DNA of 64,000 bases from Oceanimonas smirnovii ATCC BAA-899 (GTDB lineage Bacteria; Pseudomonadota; Gammaproteobacteria; Enterobacterales; Aeromonadaceae), in the NCBI RefSeq assembly GCF_000381965.1, contig NZ_KB908458.1:169563-233562 (forward strand), given 5' to 3'. This document shows, piece after piece, positions 43,421-56,782 of this stretch (within the stretch, counting starts at the first letter, position 1; each line of letters begins with the position of its first letter). Both the position numbers and the translations under genes were made by a program. Under the pieces are notes generated by a model that had not been told where the DNA came from, did not search any database, and saw only the letters and a list, made by a program, of their open reading frames with translations.

Positions 43421-43793
43421 CCTCGTCGATCTGGGTATTGAGAGTGCAGTAATCGTAGAGATAGCCGATCAGGAACAGGCCGCCAGTGAGGAACCAGATA
43501 ATGGCGGTGACCCACTTACCCAGATAGAGCCGGTGCAGGCCAAAGATGCCGAGAAAGGTCATCAGTATCCAGGTCAGGCTGTAGTCTTTGGGGCCGGTGG
43601 CGTAGCGCTGATCAGCATCCCGGTCCATGGACGGAATAAGAAACAAGTCCACAATCCAGCCGATAAAGAACAGGCCAAGGGTAAAGAAGTAGAGGGTGCC
43701 GCTGACGGGACGGCCATAGTAAAAGCGGTGAGCGCCCATGAACCCGAAGATCCACAGAATGTAGCCGATCACCTTGCTGTGTGTGTTGTTCAT
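43392..43793 (-). CDS. TM2-domain membrane protein (two TM2 units)
   Basis: A 133-residue protein with two TM2 repeats, each a pair of helices joined by a short turn: FGFMGAHRFYYGRPVSG ... GLFFIGWIVDLFLIPSM and FGIFGLHRLYLGKWVTA ... GGLFLIGYLYDYCTL. Function unknown. It is convergent with tetR and overlaps its end. Confidence 0.9.
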   Translation of the reverse strand: MNNTHSKVIGYILWIFGFMGAHRFYYGRPVSGTLYFFTLGLFFIGWIVDLFLIPSMDRDADQRYATGPKDYSLTWILMTFLGIFGLHRLYLGKWVTAIIWFLTGGLFLIGYLYDYCTLNTQIDEVNRRSRRFG

Positions 43794-43921
43794 GCAGCCT
43801 CGGGCAGTTTGATAAAAACGACCATTCTAGACCTTGCCCATGGCAACCGCCATGCTTGTATTTGCATCGGCGACCCGGTTCGTCGCCCGAAGCCGTAAGC
43901 GATCAGCTTTAAGTATAAGTA

Positions 43922-43960
43922 AAATAGAAAGGCTGCAGGCACAGCATTGTGTTGCAGCCT
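43922..43960 (-). terminator. probable terminator of the thiC-thiH operon
   Basis: AGGCTGCA/TGCAGCCT stem with an internally complementary loop (CACA/TGTG), then TTTCTATTTT on the minus strand, about 42 bases after the thiH stop. Confidence 0.65.
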
Positions 43961-43965
43961 ATATC

Positions 43966-44008
43966 GGGCGGCTTCCAGCTGTCAGCTTACGGCTTCAAGC
44001 TTCAGCGG
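43966..44008. repeat. AGCTTCAAGC-type short repeat at the thiH end
   Basis: The segment CGGGCGGCTTCCAGCTGTCAG and following AGCTT/GGCTTCAAGCTTCAGC resembles 58836-58868 beside the cysM stop and, inverted, 58726-58752. All three lie at operon ends. This copy runs into the thiH stop codon. Confidence 0.5.
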
Positions 44009-45123
44009 CTTGCAGAGTAGCTGTTGTCCCAGTCCTTCCATACCGGCTGCAGGCCGGTGGCGGCAATAGCCTGGGCCACTTCGGCGGGGCTGCGGTCGTC
44101 GTCGATTTCGAACTGCTCCAGCTCTTCCTTGACGTTCTCCACATAACCGCCGGGCTGGGTTTTGGAGCCGGCGCTGATGCTGGTCACCCCGAGCGGGATC
44201 ACCTTGTCGCGGAATTCCTGGGCTTCCCGGGTGGACAGGCTCAGCTCCAGCTCGCCGTCAAGCAGGCGGTAGGCGCAGATCAGCTGCACCAGCTGGCGGT
44301 CGGTCATGATCGACTTGGGCTGCAGGCCACCGGTGCAGGGGCGCAGCCGCGGGAAGGACACCGAATAACGGGTCTTCCAGTAGTGCTTCTGCAGGTAGCG
44401 CAGGTGCGAGGCGGTGTAAAAACTGTCGGTACGCCAGTCTTCCAGACCGTACAGCGCGCCCAGGCCGATTTTATCGATGCCGGCCTTGCCCAGGCGGTCC
44501 GGGGTTTCCAACCGCCAGCGGAAGTCCTTCTTCTTGCCGCGAATATGATGCTCGTCGTAGGTCAGATGCTGGTAGGTTTCCTGATACACCATAACACTGT
44601 CGAGGCCGTACTGGCGCAGCTCGGCGTATTCTTCCTGAGACAGCGGCTGCACTTCCATCATCACATAGCTGAAGTGGCGCTTGACGATGGGCAGCATTTG
44701 CTTGAAATACTCCAGACCCACCTTGCCCTCGTGCTCGCCGGTCACCAGCAACACGGTATCAAAGCCCATGGCCTTGATCGCCAGGCATTCCTGCTCGATT
44801 TCCTCGGCGCTCAGGGTTTTGCGCTTGAGCCGGTTGCTCATGGAAAAACCGCAATAGGTGCAGTCGTTGGCGCACAGGTTGGACAGATACAGGGGAATGT
44901 AAAAACCCACTGTATTGCCAAAGCGCTGCCGGGTCAGCTGATAAGACTGCTGCGCCATTTGCTCCAGATAGGGCTCCGCCGCCGGCGAGATCAGCGCCAT
45001 AAAGTCGTTCAAATCCCGCTTCGGCTTGGCCAGCGCCCGCTCCACATCGGCGGCGCGCTTGCTGTAGATGGTCATTTTGATGTCATCCCAGTCCATGGAT
45101 GACCAGACATCGAAGAAACTCAT
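44002..45123 (-). CDS. thiH: 2-iminoacetate synthase ThiH (radical SAM)
   Basis: Cleaves tyrosine to dehydroglycine for the thiazole ring. The 373-residue protein has the radical-SAM cluster [10 protein letters not shown] (CxxxCxxC) and later ThiH segments such as [14 protein letters not shown] and SFPRLRPC. It is the last gene of the thi operon and overlaps thiG by four bases. Presence of ThiH rather than ThiO implies the anaerobe-compatible tyrosine route. Confidence 0.96.
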   Translation of the reverse strand: MSFFDVWSSMDWDDIKMTIYSKRAADVERALAKPKRDLNDFMALISPAAEPYLEQMAQQSYQLTRQRFGNTVGFYIPLYLSNLCANDCTYCGFSMSNRLKRKTLSAEEIEQECLAIKAMGFDTVLLVTGEHEGKVGLEYFKQMLPIVKRHFSYVMMEVQPLSQEEYAELRQYGLDSVMVYQETYQHLTYDEHHIRGKKKDFRWRLETPDRLGKAGIDKIGLGALYGLEDWRTDSFYTASHLRYLQKHYWKTRYSVSFPRLRPCTGGLQPKSIMTDRQLVQLICAYRLLDGELELSLSTREAQEFRDKVIPLGVTSISAGSKTQPGGYVENVKEELEQFEIDDDRSPAEVAQAIAATGLQPVWKDWDNSYSASR

Positions 45124-45890
45124 AAGGTCTCCAGGAAGGACGTTAGCGGGCTGGACGCCTGAGCCTGCCGGCTTTGCCCGGCCAGACCGGCTTCATAGCC
45201 CATGCGGCCGGCAATCACCGCCCGGCGGAAGGCATCGCCCATGGCAACCGGGTCACCGGCCACGGCAATGGCGGTGTTCACCAGCACGGCGTCGGCCCCC
45301 AGCTCCATGGCGTAGGCGGCGTGGCTGGGGGCACCTATGCCCGCATCCACCACCACAGGCACAGTGCTCTGCTCAATGATGATTTCCAGGAAGTCGTGAG
45401 TGACCAGACCCTTGTTGGAGCCAATGGGCGCACCCAGCGGCATGACGGCGGCACAGCCCACTTCTTCCAGCCGCTTGCACAGCACAGGGTCGGCACCGCA
45501 GTAAGGCAGCACCACAAAACCTTCCTTCACCAGCTGTTCGGCGGCCTTGAGGGTTTCAATAGGATCGGGCAGCAGATACTTGGGATCCGGGTGGATTTCC
45601 AGCTTGAGCCAGTGGGTGCCCAGGGCTTCCCGGGCCAGACGGGCGGCGAACAGGGCTTCGTCTGCGTCTTTGGCACCGGAGGTGTTGGGCAGCAGGTTCA
45701 CCCCCATTTCCAGCAGCGGCGGCAAAATGTCGTCGCTGTGGTTTTTCAGATCCACCCGCTTCAGCGCCATGGTCACCAGCTGAGAACCGGAGGCCGTGAG
45801 TGACTGCTGCATCTGCTTGCCGTTGGCATATTTGCCGGTGCCGGTAAACAAACGGGATTCAAAGGTTTTATCGGCGATTTTCAGACTCAT
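45120..45890 (-). CDS. thiG: thiazole synthase ThiG
   Basis: Forms the thiazole phosphate from deoxyxylulose-5-P, dehydroglycine and ThiS thiocarboxylate. From ATG 45890 it has 256 residues with [21 protein letters not shown] (catalytic Lys), [12 protein letters not shown] and [12 protein letters not shown]. The longer reading to 46001 overlaps thiS and is not needed. Confidence 0.96.
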   Translation of the reverse strand: MSLKIADKTFESRLFTGTGKYANGKQMQQSLTASGSQLVTMALKRVDLKNHSDDILPPLLEMGVNLLPNTSGAKDADEALFAARLAREALGTHWLKLEIHPDPKYLLPDPIETLKAAEQLVKEGFVVLPYCGADPVLCKRLEEVGCAAVMPLGAPIGSNKGLVTHDFLEIIIEQSTVPVVVDAGIGAPSHAAYAMELGADAVLVNTAIAVAGDPVAMGDAFRRAVIAGRMGYEAGLAGQSRQAQASSPLTSFLETL

Positions 45891-45891
45891 A

Positions 45892-46092
45892 TCAGCCTCC
45901 GGCAATGGCGTGGAACAGGGTAATGTTGTCGTTGGGTGCAAGCTGACGCTCCGCCCACTGGCTGCGTGCCACCACTTCACGGTTGAGTGCCACCGCCACA
46001 CCGGGTTTGTCCTGCTCCAGTTCGGTCAGCAGCTGCGCCAGGGTGGTCCCCTCGGTCAGCGGGTGTTGTTCGTCGTTCAGAATTATGTGCAT
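45892..46092 (-). CDS. thiS: sulfur-carrier protein ThiS
   Basis: Ubiquitin-like sulfur carrier of 66 residues ending in the required GlyGly (HAIAGG), which ThiF adenylates and a thiocarboxylate replaces. It begins at the thiF stop and ends one base before the thiG start. Confidence 0.95.
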   Translation of the reverse strand: MHIILNDEQHPLTEGTTLAQLLTELEQDKPGVAVALNREVVARSQWAERQLAPNDNITLFHAIAGG

Positions 46093-46850
46093 CAGTTCTC
46101 ACTCCCCTTGATTCCACATACCGGGCAGGCCGGGTCCTTGGGCACTCGAAGGCTGTGCCAGCGGTGGGCCTTGGCATCAAACAGCTTCAGCTCACCCCAG
46201 GGCACAGTGCCGGTGCTGGTTAAAAATTTGATGGCTTCCAGCGCCTGCAACAGACCTATGGTGCCCACCACGGGGCCAATCACACCGGCGTTGCTGCAGG
46301 TCAGCCGTTCTTCCATTTCAGGGCCATACAGGCAGCGATAGCATCCATGCTCGCGGGACGGGTCCAGCGCCAGCAGCTGGCCTTCAAAGCGAATGGCCGC
46401 GCCTACCAGCAGGGGCTTGCCCTGGGCGTAGCAGGTGGCGTTCAGGGCCTGGCGCACCGTCATGTTGTCGGTGCAGTCCAGCACCAGGTCTGCCTCGGCC
46501 ACAAAGCCGGCCAGACTGTGCTCGTCCATTTTCTGATTCACCGCCACCAGCTCTACCTCGGGGTTGAGCTTTTGCAGCTTTTCCCGGGCTACTTCGGCCT
46601 TGGCCATTTTCAGGCTGTCGATGTCATACAGGGTCTGGCGCTGCAGGTTGCTGACCTCAATCTGATCGAAGTCGGCCAGCCACAGGGTGCCTACGCCGGC
46701 CGCCGCCAGATATTGGGACGCCGGCGAGCCCAGCCCGCCCAGGCCTACGATGAGCACGGAAGCATTTTTAAGCTTGAGCTGACCTTCCTCGCCCACCTCT
46801 TCCAGCAGCAGATGCCGGCTGTATCGCATGAATTCGCTATCGCTGAGCAT
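46092..46850 (-). CDS. thiF: ThiS adenylyltransferase ThiF
   Basis: E1-like enzyme activating ThiS. The 252-residue protein has the ATP loop VGLGGLGSPASQYLAAAGVG, the DNLQRQTLY-type SNLQRQ, DCTDNMTVR, and two zinc CxxC pairs (CYRC and CPVC). The Cys that forms an acyl-disulfide in E. coli ThiF would be in the TCSNAG segment. Confidence 0.95.
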   Translation of the reverse strand: MLSDSEFMRYSRHLLLEEVGEEGQLKLKNASVLIVGLGGLGSPASQYLAAAGVGTLWLADFDQIEVSNLQRQTLYDIDSLKMAKAEVAREKLQKLNPEVELVAVNQKMDEHSLAGFVAEADLVLDCTDNMTVRQALNATCYAQGKPLLVGAAIRFEGQLLALDPSREHGCYRCLYGPEMEERLTCSNAGVIGPVVGTIGLLQALEAIKFLTSTGTVPWGELKLFDAKAHRWHSLRVPKDPACPVCGIKGSEN

Positions 46851-46852
46851 GA

Positions 46853-50485
<3,633 letters not shown>

Positions 50486-50615
50486 AGATGGTCGCAGTAT
50501 AACCAGACCAAGTTCACAAAAGCAAAGGTGATTCATTGCCAGGCAACAGCCAAAATGGCAGCAGGCCATTACTTTTTTGCATAAGCGGCTGATGGTGAAT
50601 GACCTGCCGCCCCAC

Positions 50616-50664
50616 AATACGAAGTATCAGTGCGGTTACGCTCCGCCGACACGCTTCAAGGCTC
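50616..50664 (+). repeat. small dispersed palindromic repeat, copy 2; rest of the gap unassigned
   Basis: The end CGCCGACACGCTTC and the beginning AATACGAAGTATC match copy 1 at 31731-31780 with several substitutions; the pairing is partly lost. The remainder of 50486-50779 has the thiC promoter side and, at 50722-50752, a GTAGGTTGCGG...CCCAAC element that resembles another short repeat common in gammaproteobacteria. No gene was recognised. Confidence 0.55.
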
Positions 50665-50779
50665 CGGTAATCCCCACTGCTGCTTAGTGTAATCACTAAG
50701 CTGTCTGCACACTTTTAGTCCGTAGGTTGCGGATGAACGCAGTGAATCCCAACAAAAAGTGCCACAAAAGCCCATTTAT

Positions 50780-51652
50780 TCAAGATGTTATTAACCCCAG
50801 GGCCAGCCCCGCTGTGAGCATTAAAGTGCCTTTGGCCGTCTGCGCCAATGCCTGGTTTAATTCACCACCTTCACGGGTCAGCACCAGCTTTAGTCCTATT
50901 GCCAGCGGCCACAACCCTGCCAAGGCCAGATACCCCCAGCCGGTCATTAGCCGTTCGGCTGCCAGCACCGCCAACGCCAGCAGCCCGGCCTGCCAGGCCC
51001 GTGCCCGGGGCAGCCCCAGCCGTAAAGCAAGCGTGTGTTTGCCCGCCTGAGCATCACCCGCCATGTCGCGAATATTATTGATATTGAGCACCGCCATCGA
51101 CAGCAAGCCTGCCACCAGCGCTGCCCAGCTGCCGGCAGCGGCAAGCTCCGGCCGCATCAGCCAGCCAGTGCCCAGCACCGCTACCGGGCCAAAGAACACA
51201 AATACTGCCGCATCGCCCAGCCCGGAATAACCATAGGGCCGCCGGCCCAGGGTATAACCCAGTGCCGCCAGCACAGATAACGCCCCCAGCAGCAAAAAGC
51301 CCAGCCAGGCGGCAAGGTCGTGACCCAACGCCAGGGCCAGCAACGCCAGTCCGCTTGTCAGTGCCAGTAAAATCACCACTATTATGGCCCGGCGCAGCTG
51401 AGCCACCGACACTCGCCCCGAAGCCAGCACTCGTACCGGGCCGGTGCGCTCATGACCATCTGTGCCGCGCAGACCGTCGCCGTAATCGTTGGCCAGATTC
51501 GACAGAATCTGCAGTAACAGGGCCGTGAGCAGGGCCAGGGCCAGCACACCAACATTTATAGTGCCGGCACTGGCGGCTCCCAACACAATGGAAGCCACCG
51601 CCAGCGGCAGGGTTTTGGGCCGAATGGCCAGCAGCCAGATGTTCAGGGGCAT
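50780..51652 (-). CDS. menA: 1,4-dihydroxy-2-naphthoate polyprenyltransferase MenA
   Basis: Attaches the isoprenoid chain in menaquinone synthesis, in the inner membrane. From ATG 51652 it has 290 residues (MPLNIWLLAIRPKTLPLA) with about eight hydrophobic segments, the first Asp-rich motif NLANDYGDGLRGTD and the second NINNIRDMAGDAQAGK. A longer reading to 51703 has no ribosome site. It is divergent from the menC-like gene. Confidence 0.94.
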   Translation of the reverse strand: MPLNIWLLAIRPKTLPLAVASIVLGAASAGTINVGVLALALLTALLLQILSNLANDYGDGLRGTDGHERTGPVRVLASGRVSVAQLRRAIIVVILLALTSGLALLALALGHDLAAWLGFLLLGALSVLAALGYTLGRRPYGYSGLGDAAVFVFFGPVAVLGTGWLMRPELAAAGSWAALVAGLLSMAVLNINNIRDMAGDAQAGKHTLALRLGLPRARAWQAGLLALAVLAAERLMTGWGYLALAGLWPLAIGLKLVLTREGGELNQALAQTAKGTLMLTAGLALGLITS

Positions 51653-51766
51653 CACAAACACAATTCCACTTATATAAAGCGCTCCATGATACTCAATAAA
51701 CACCGCTGTTGCTTATCAGGGCAGCATGTTACCTTTATGTGAAAATAAGTATGAGAGCACCTGTTT

Positions 51767-52678
51767 ATGTCTGTTTCCGTATATCGTTATGCCCTGCCCC
51801 TGACCAAAGAAAAAGTGATCGACGGCGTTGCCGTGCGCCGCCGCCATGGCTTGTATATATGTATTAACGGTCACTGGGGCGAGGTGGCACCCCCGGTCAC
51901 CGCCGATATAGCAGCAACAGAAACCGAACTGCTGACCGCCTGCGCGCGGCTGGAACAAGGCCTTGAACATACAGCCACCTCACCCTGGGTGCGCTTTGGA
52001 CTGGGTTGCGCGCTCACGCCACTCACAGCTTCTCCTGCTCCCAGCCTGCCGCTGCTGGAAGGCGAGCGCGAAGCCATTATTCGCGCCTGGCGCTGCCGCA
52101 GGGAGCACCCTGTTCAAGCCTGGCTGACCCTTACCGGCGATGTGCAGCTTGACGCCGGCCTGGTGCGCGAGCTGTCCATTCTGGTGCCCGGCCTCAGGCT
52201 GGTGCTGGATGCCGGCGGCCGGCTCAGCGAAGCACAGCTGGCTGAACTGTGGCGACATACCGGTGGTCGCGCTACCGACTGGCTGCTGGACCCCGGTGCC
52301 AGCGCGGCCGACACTCGCACACTTGCCCAACGGAATGGCTGGCCGGTGGCCATCAGTGCTGATCGCTGTGGCGATAAACTTCCGGCGGTGTTTGAAGGGC
52401 TGAAAGCCCTGGTACTGCGCCCCTCCCTGCTGGGCGAGCCGGCCTTGTGCCGGCAGTGGGCCAATACGGCACTAGCGCAAGGGCTGCAGGTGATGCTGGC
52501 GGGCAATCTGGAAAGCGGCCTGGCCAATCAGCATATTGCACAACTGGCGGGGGAGCTGACACCGGACAGCCCGGCTCAGGTCGACGGCCTGCGTTATTTG
52601 CTGCACAACGGCGTCACCACTCAAGGCCAGCCGGACGTTAATCACCTTACTCTGGTTTATGGATCAGGCTGTTTATAA
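51767..52678 (+). CDS. menC: MenC-like enolase-superfamily protein with missing catalytic residues
   Basis: Related to o-succinylbenzoate synthase: N-terminus VYRYALPL ... GLYICINGHWGEVAPP and the barrel segments LRLVLDAGG (148, first metal ligand kept) and AGNLESGLA match MenC. But the catalytic lysine pair segment KxK is replaced by VQAWLTLTG with no Lys, the second ligand region EEP reads LLDPG, the third DES reads ISADR, and the final catalytic Lys is Arg218 in VLRPSLLG. The reading frame is intact at 303 residues. It is either inactive, of altered function, or my alignment is off in places. Placement beside menA supports a menaquinone link. Confidence 0.6.
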   Translation: MSVSVYRYALPLTKEKVIDGVAVRRRHGLYICINGHWGEVAPPVTADIAATETELLTACARLEQGLEHTATSPWVRFGLGCALTPLTASPAPSLPLLEGEREAIIRAWRCRREHPVQAWLTLTGDVQLDAGLVRELSILVPGLRLVLDAGGRLSEAQLAELWRHTGGRATDWLLDPGASAADTRTLAQRNGWPVAISADRCGDKLPAVFEGLKALVLRPSLLGEPALCRQWANTALAQGLQVMLAGNLESGLANQHIAQLAGELTPDSPAQVDGLRYLLHNGVTTQGQPDVNHLTLVYGSGCL

Positions 52679-52785
52679 AACAGCCACAAAAAGCGCACCA
52701 AACTGGTGCAAAAGGCAAGGTTTTCTTGGCATTTTGAGGGTAAATCCGTATAGTCAGGCCGATATTTCGACAGGTTCCCAAACAC

Positions 52786-54765
52786 ATGTTTCAAGACAAT
52801 CCCCTGCTGGCTCAGCTCAAGCAACAAATCCGCGACACCCTTCCCACCAAGGAAGGCATGGTCAAAGGCACCTCCAAGGGCTTCGGCTTTCTCGAAGTCA
52901 GTGACAAGGAAAGCTATTTCATTCCGCCCCCGCACATGAAAAAGGTGATGCATGGCGATCACATTACCGCCGTGCTGCGCACCGAGAACGACAAGGAGAT
53001 GGTGGAGCCCGAGACCCTGATCGAGCCTGGCCTGACCCGCTTTGTGGCCCGGGTAAAGTGGTTCCGTGACCGGCTCAATATTGTGCCCGATCACCCGCTG
53101 ATGAAAGACGCCATCAAGGCTCGCACCATCAAGGGAATGAACGACAAGGACCTGAAAGATGGCGACTGGGTGCTGGCGGATCTCAAGCGTCACGCCCTGA
53201 AAGACAATGGCTTTTTTGCTGATGTGGTAGAAGTGATTGCCGGCGTGGAAGACCCCATTGCCCCCTGGTGGGTGGTGCTGGCCCGCAATAGCCTGGCCAA
53301 CCAGGCCCCTCAGGACCGGGAACAGTGGGAGCTGCTGGACGACACTCTGCCCCGCCAGAACCTGACCGAAGTGCCCTTTTTCACCATCGACAGCGAGTCC
53401 ACTCAGGATATGGACGACGCTTTGAGCGTGAAAAAGCTGGATGACGGCGGCTGGGAGTTGCTGGTGGCCATTGCCGATCCCACCGCTTATGTAGCCCACG
53501 ACAGCGACATGGACAAAGTAGCCGCCGAGCGCGCCTTTACCGTGTATTTGCCGGGCCGCAACATTCCCATGCTGCCGCGCACCCTGGCCGATGAGCTGTG
53601 CTCCCTGAAAGAAGGGGAAGACCGTCACGCCCTTTGCGCCCGCATTCATATTAACGCCGACGGCAAAGTGGCCGACAACGCCGACTTTTTTGCCGCCCGC
53701 ATTCGCTCCCACGCCCGCCTGGCCTATAACAAGGTCTCCGACTGGATTGAAGGCACCGGCGACTGGCAGCCCGAAAGCGAAGTGATTGCCGAGCAGTTGC
53801 GCGAGCTGAACACCATGACCCTGGCCCGCAACAACTGGCGCAGCACTCACGCCATTGTGTTCCCGGACCGCCCCGACTTCCGTTTTGAACTGGACGATGC
53901 CAGCAACGTGGTGGCCATTCATGCCGACCACCGCCGCATTGCCAACCTGATGGTGGAAGAGTCGATGATTGCCGCCAACCTGGCCTGCGGCAACTGGCTG
54001 ACCAAACACTGCGGCACCGGTGTATTCAACGTGCACGCCGGCTTTGACGAAGAAAAACTGGCCCAGCTGCAGGAACTGCTGAAAGAGCATGATGCACCGG
54101 TAGACCTCGACAGAATCACCACCCTGGAAGGTTTCTGTGAGCTGCGCCGCTGGCTGGATAGCCGCGACACCAGCTATCTGGACAACCGGGTGCGCCGCTT
54201 CCAGTCTTACGCCGCCATGAGTACGGCTCCGGGTGAGCACTACGGCCTGGGTCTGGACGCCTACGCCACCTGGACCTCGCCCATTCGTAAATACGGCGAC
54301 ATCATCAACCACCGGCTGATCAAGGCCATTCTGGCCGAGAAGGCCCACGATGCTCACGCGCCCAACGCCGAGCTGGCCGTGCACCTCTCGGAGCAACGCC
54401 GCATGCACCGCCGTGCCGAGCGCGACATTGCCGACTGGCTGTATGTGCGCTATCTGCAGCCGGCGGTGGCTGGCGGCCATGTGTTTGATGCCGAGATTAT
54501 CGACATCGGCCGCGGCGGCGTGAAGCTGCGCCTGCAGGAAAACGGTGCCGTGGTGTTTATGCCGTCCTCCCTGATCCTGCCCAACCGGGATCGGCTGGAA
54601 TGCAGCTGGGATGACGGCCGCGTCTATCTCGACAAACAGCCGGTATACGAGCTGGGCCAGCACATTCAGGTGATCCTGACCGAGGCTATCGAAGACACCC
54701 GCTCCCTCATTGCCAAACCGGCCATTCCGCTGGTACCGGAGAAGCAGGAAAAACCCGCTTCCTGA
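52786..54765 (+). CDS. rnb: exoribonuclease II (RNase II)
   Basis: Processive 3'-5' exoribonuclease. The 659-residue protein (E. coli 644) has two cold-shock domains, the RNB catalytic domain with metal-binding Asp202, 208, 210 and 211 in IDSESTQDMDDA, and a C-terminal S1 domain near 560-640. ATG at 52786. It lies 107 bases after the menC-like gene with its own upstream region. A terminator follows. Confidence 0.97.
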   Translation: MFQDNPLLAQLKQQIRDTLPTKEGMVKGTSKGFGFLEVSDKESYFIPPPHMKKVMHGDHITAVLRTENDKEMVEPETLIEPGLTRFVARVKWFRDRLNIVPDHPLMKDAIKARTIKGMNDKDLKDGDWVLADLKRHALKDNGFFADVVEVIAGVEDPIAPWWVVLARNSLANQAPQDREQWELLDDTLPRQNLTEVPFFTIDSESTQDMDDALSVKKLDDGGWELLVAIADPTAYVAHDSDMDKVAAERAFTVYLPGRNIPMLPRTLADELCSLKEGEDRHALCARIHINADGKVADNADFFAARIRSHARLAYNKVSDWIEGTGDWQPESEVIAEQLRELNTMTLARNNWRSTHAIVFPDRPDFRFELDDASNVVAIHADHRRIANLMVEESMIAANLACGNWLTKHCGTGVFNVHAGFDEEKLAQLQELLKEHDAPVDLDRITTLEGFCELRRWLDSRDTSYLDNRVRRFQSYAAMSTAPGEHYGLGLDAYATWTSPIRKYGDIINHRLIKAILAEKAHDAHAPNAELAVHLSEQRRMHRRAERDIADWLYVRYLQPAVAGGHVFDAEIIDIGRGGVKLRLQENGAVVFMPSSLILPNRDRLECSWDDGRVYLDKQPVYELGQHIQVILTEAIEDTRSLIAKPAIPLVPEKQEKPAS

Positions 54766-54782
54766 GCGGAACTCTGATACTG

Positions 54783-54810
54783 AAAAGGCCTGCGAATGCA
54801 GGCCTTTTTT
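54783..54810 (+). terminator. terminator of rnb
   Basis: GGCCTGC/GCAGGCC stem with a GAAT loop and six T. Confidence 0.9.
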
Positions 54811-54928
54811 GTCCCTTATATCCACCCTTGCTTATATATTCCAAAAGCAACTATCAAAGTTAGTTTAAATATCTTTTGCGCATATTAGAATCGATTACAG
54901 TTTCTTCATTTTTGTTTGGAGTTGGATC

Positions 54929-55936
54929 ATGCGCAAATCCCTTCTGGCCTCTGTGCTGTTTGCCGCCGGCGTGAGCGCCACCGCCCTGCCGCTGCAGGCC
55001 AAAGAGCTGCTCAACAGCAGCTACGACATCGCCCGCGAGCTGTTTGCCGACATCAACCCGGTGTTTGTGAAACACTGGCAAGAGCAAACTGGTGAGACCC
55101 TGGAGATCAAGCAATCCCATGCCGGTTCATCCCGCCAGGCCCAGGCCATTTTGCAGGGCCTGCGCGCCGATGTGGTGACCTACAACCAGACCACCGATGT
55201 GGATGTGCTGCACCAGAAGGGTAATTTGATCCCCGAAGACTGGAAGGCCCGCCTGCCCAACGACAGCTCCCCCTACTACTCCACCATGGCATTTCTGGTA
55301 CGCAAGGATAACCCCAAGCAGGTGCAGGGCTGGGACGATCTGACCCGGGACGACGTGCAGCTGGTATTCCCCAATCCTAAAACCTCCGGTAATGGCCGTT
55401 ACACCTATCTGGCCGCCTGGGGCGCCGCCCACAAGGCCTTTGACGGCGACGAAGCCAAGATCCGCGAGCACATGGGCAAGCTGGTGAAGCAGGTAGCCGT
55501 GTTCGACACCGGCGGCCGGGGTGCCACCACCACCTTTGTGGACCGTGGCATTGGTGATGTGCTGATCACCTTTGAATCGGAAGTGAACAACATCATTGCC
55601 CAGTACCCGGATCAGGCCTTTGAGCGGGTGGTACCGCCGGTGGATGTGCTGGCCGAGTTCCCGGTGACCTGGATTGACCGCAACGTGGAGCGCAACGGCA
55701 CCGCCGACGCCGCCAAAGCCTATCTGGAGTTCCTCTACACCCCAGAGGCTCAGCGCATTCTGGCCAGCTACAACTACCGGGTGCATCACGAAGAAGTGGC
55801 CGCCGAAGTGGCCGATCAGTTCCCGGCCACCGAGCTGTTTACCGTGGAAGAGATCTTTGGCAGCTGGGAGCAGGCCATGCAGGATCACTTCTCTAATGGC
55901 GGCAGCCTGGATCAGCTGCAAGCCGAGGCCCGCTAA
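54929..55936 (+). CDS. sbp: periplasmic sulfate-binding protein
   Basis: Delivers sulfate to the CysUWA importer. The 335-residue protein has a signal peptide ([24 protein letters not shown]) and the Sbp/CysP blocks [24 protein letters not shown], and [12 protein letters not shown]. It heads sbp-cysU-cysW-cysA; in E. coli this position is held by cysP, and Sbp is encoded elsewhere. ATG has GGAGTTGG upstream. Confidence 0.93.
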   Translation: MRKSLLASVLFAAGVSATALPLQAKELLNSSYDIARELFADINPVFVKHWQEQTGETLEIKQSHAGSSRQAQAILQGLRADVVTYNQTTDVDVLHQKGNLIPEDWKARLPNDSSPYYSTMAFLVRKDNPKQVQGWDDLTRDDVQLVFPNPKTSGNGRYTYLAAWGAAHKAFDGDEAKIREHMGKLVKQVAVFDTGGRGATTTFVDRGIGDVLITFESEVNNIIAQYPDQAFERVVPPVDVLAEFPVTWIDRNVERNGTADAAKAYLEFLYTPEAQRILASYNYRVHHEEVAAEVADQFPATELFTVEEIFGSWEQAMQDHFSNGGSLDQLQAEAR

Positions 55937-55939
55937 GCC

Positions 55940-56782
55940 ATGGCGGCGTTGCTGGGTGCTTCCAAGCGGGTGCTGCCGGGCTTTACCCTGAGCCTGGGCA
56001 CCAGCCTGCTGTTCGTCAGCCTGATCATATTGCTGCCGCTCACCGGGCTGGTGATGAACACCAGCCAGATGGGCTGGGAGCAATATTGGCAAGTGGTGAC
56101 AGACCCGCGGGTGGTGGCCACCTACAAGGTGACCCTCAGCGCCGCCGCCGTGGCCAGCCTGTTCAACATGGCCTTTGGTCTGCTGATGGCCTGGATCCTC
56201 ACCCGCTACCGTTTTCCCGGCCGGGCCCTGCTCGACGGCCTGATGGACCTGCCCTTTGCTCTGCCCACGGCCGTGGCGGGCCTGACCCTGGCCTCGCTGT
56301 TTGCCACCAATGGTTGGTACGGTGCCTGGCTGGCGGAGTTGGGTATCAAGGTGTCCTACACCTGGGTGGGCATCGTCGTGGCCATGGTGTTTACCAGCGT
56401 GCCCTTTGTGGTGCGCACGGTGCAGCCGGTGCTGGAAGACCTGGGCCCGGAATATGAAGAAGCCGCCGCCACCCTGGGGGCCAGCCCCTGGCAGGCCTTT
56501 ACTCGCGTGGTGCTGCCCGAGCTGCGCCCGGCACTGTTTACCGGCACCGCGCTGTCATTTACCCGCAGTCTGGGGGAGTTTGGCGCCGTCATCTTTATTG
56601 CCGGCAACATGCCCTGGCAGACCGAAATCACCTCGCTGATGATCTTTATTCGGCTGCAGGAGTTCGACTACGCCGCCGCCAGCGCCATTGCCAGCCTGGT
56701 GCTGCTGGCCTCGTTTGTGCTGCTGTTTGCCATCAACACCCTGCAAAGCCGCTTTATGCGCCGCATTCGAGGTAACGCCTGA
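55940..56782 (+). CDS. cysU: sulfate/thiosulfate ABC permease CysU (CysT)
   Basis: One of the two inner-membrane halves. The 280-residue protein has about six to seven hydrophobic segments and the ATPase-coupling EAA loop EEAAATLGASPWQAFTRVVLP. It starts three bases after the sbp stop; its stop shares the TGATG with cysW. Confidence 0.95.
   Translation: MAALLGASKRVLPGFTLSLGTSLLFVSLIILLPLTGLVMNTSQMGWEQYWQVVTDPRVVATYKVTLSAAAVASLFNMAFGLLMAWILTRYRFPGRALLDGLMDLPFALPTAVAGLTLASLFATNGWYGAWLAELGIKVSYTWVGIVVAMVFTSVPFVVRTVQPVLEDLGPEYEEAAATLGASPWQAFTRVVLPELRPALFTGTALSFTRSLGEFGAVIFIAGNMPWQTEITSLMIFIRLQEFDYAAASAIASLVLLASFVLLFAINTLQSRFMRRIRGNA

Noticed and set aside
51767..52678. menC as a frameshifted pseudogene
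   Set aside because: The frame is open over 303 residues with normal coding pattern and a recognisable start and end; residues are substituted rather than disrupted.
52657..54825. A 722-residue open frame antisense to rnb
   Set aside because: It has no recognisable domain, mirrors the codon pattern of rnb, and covers a gene with clear RNase II motifs. It is a shadow frame.
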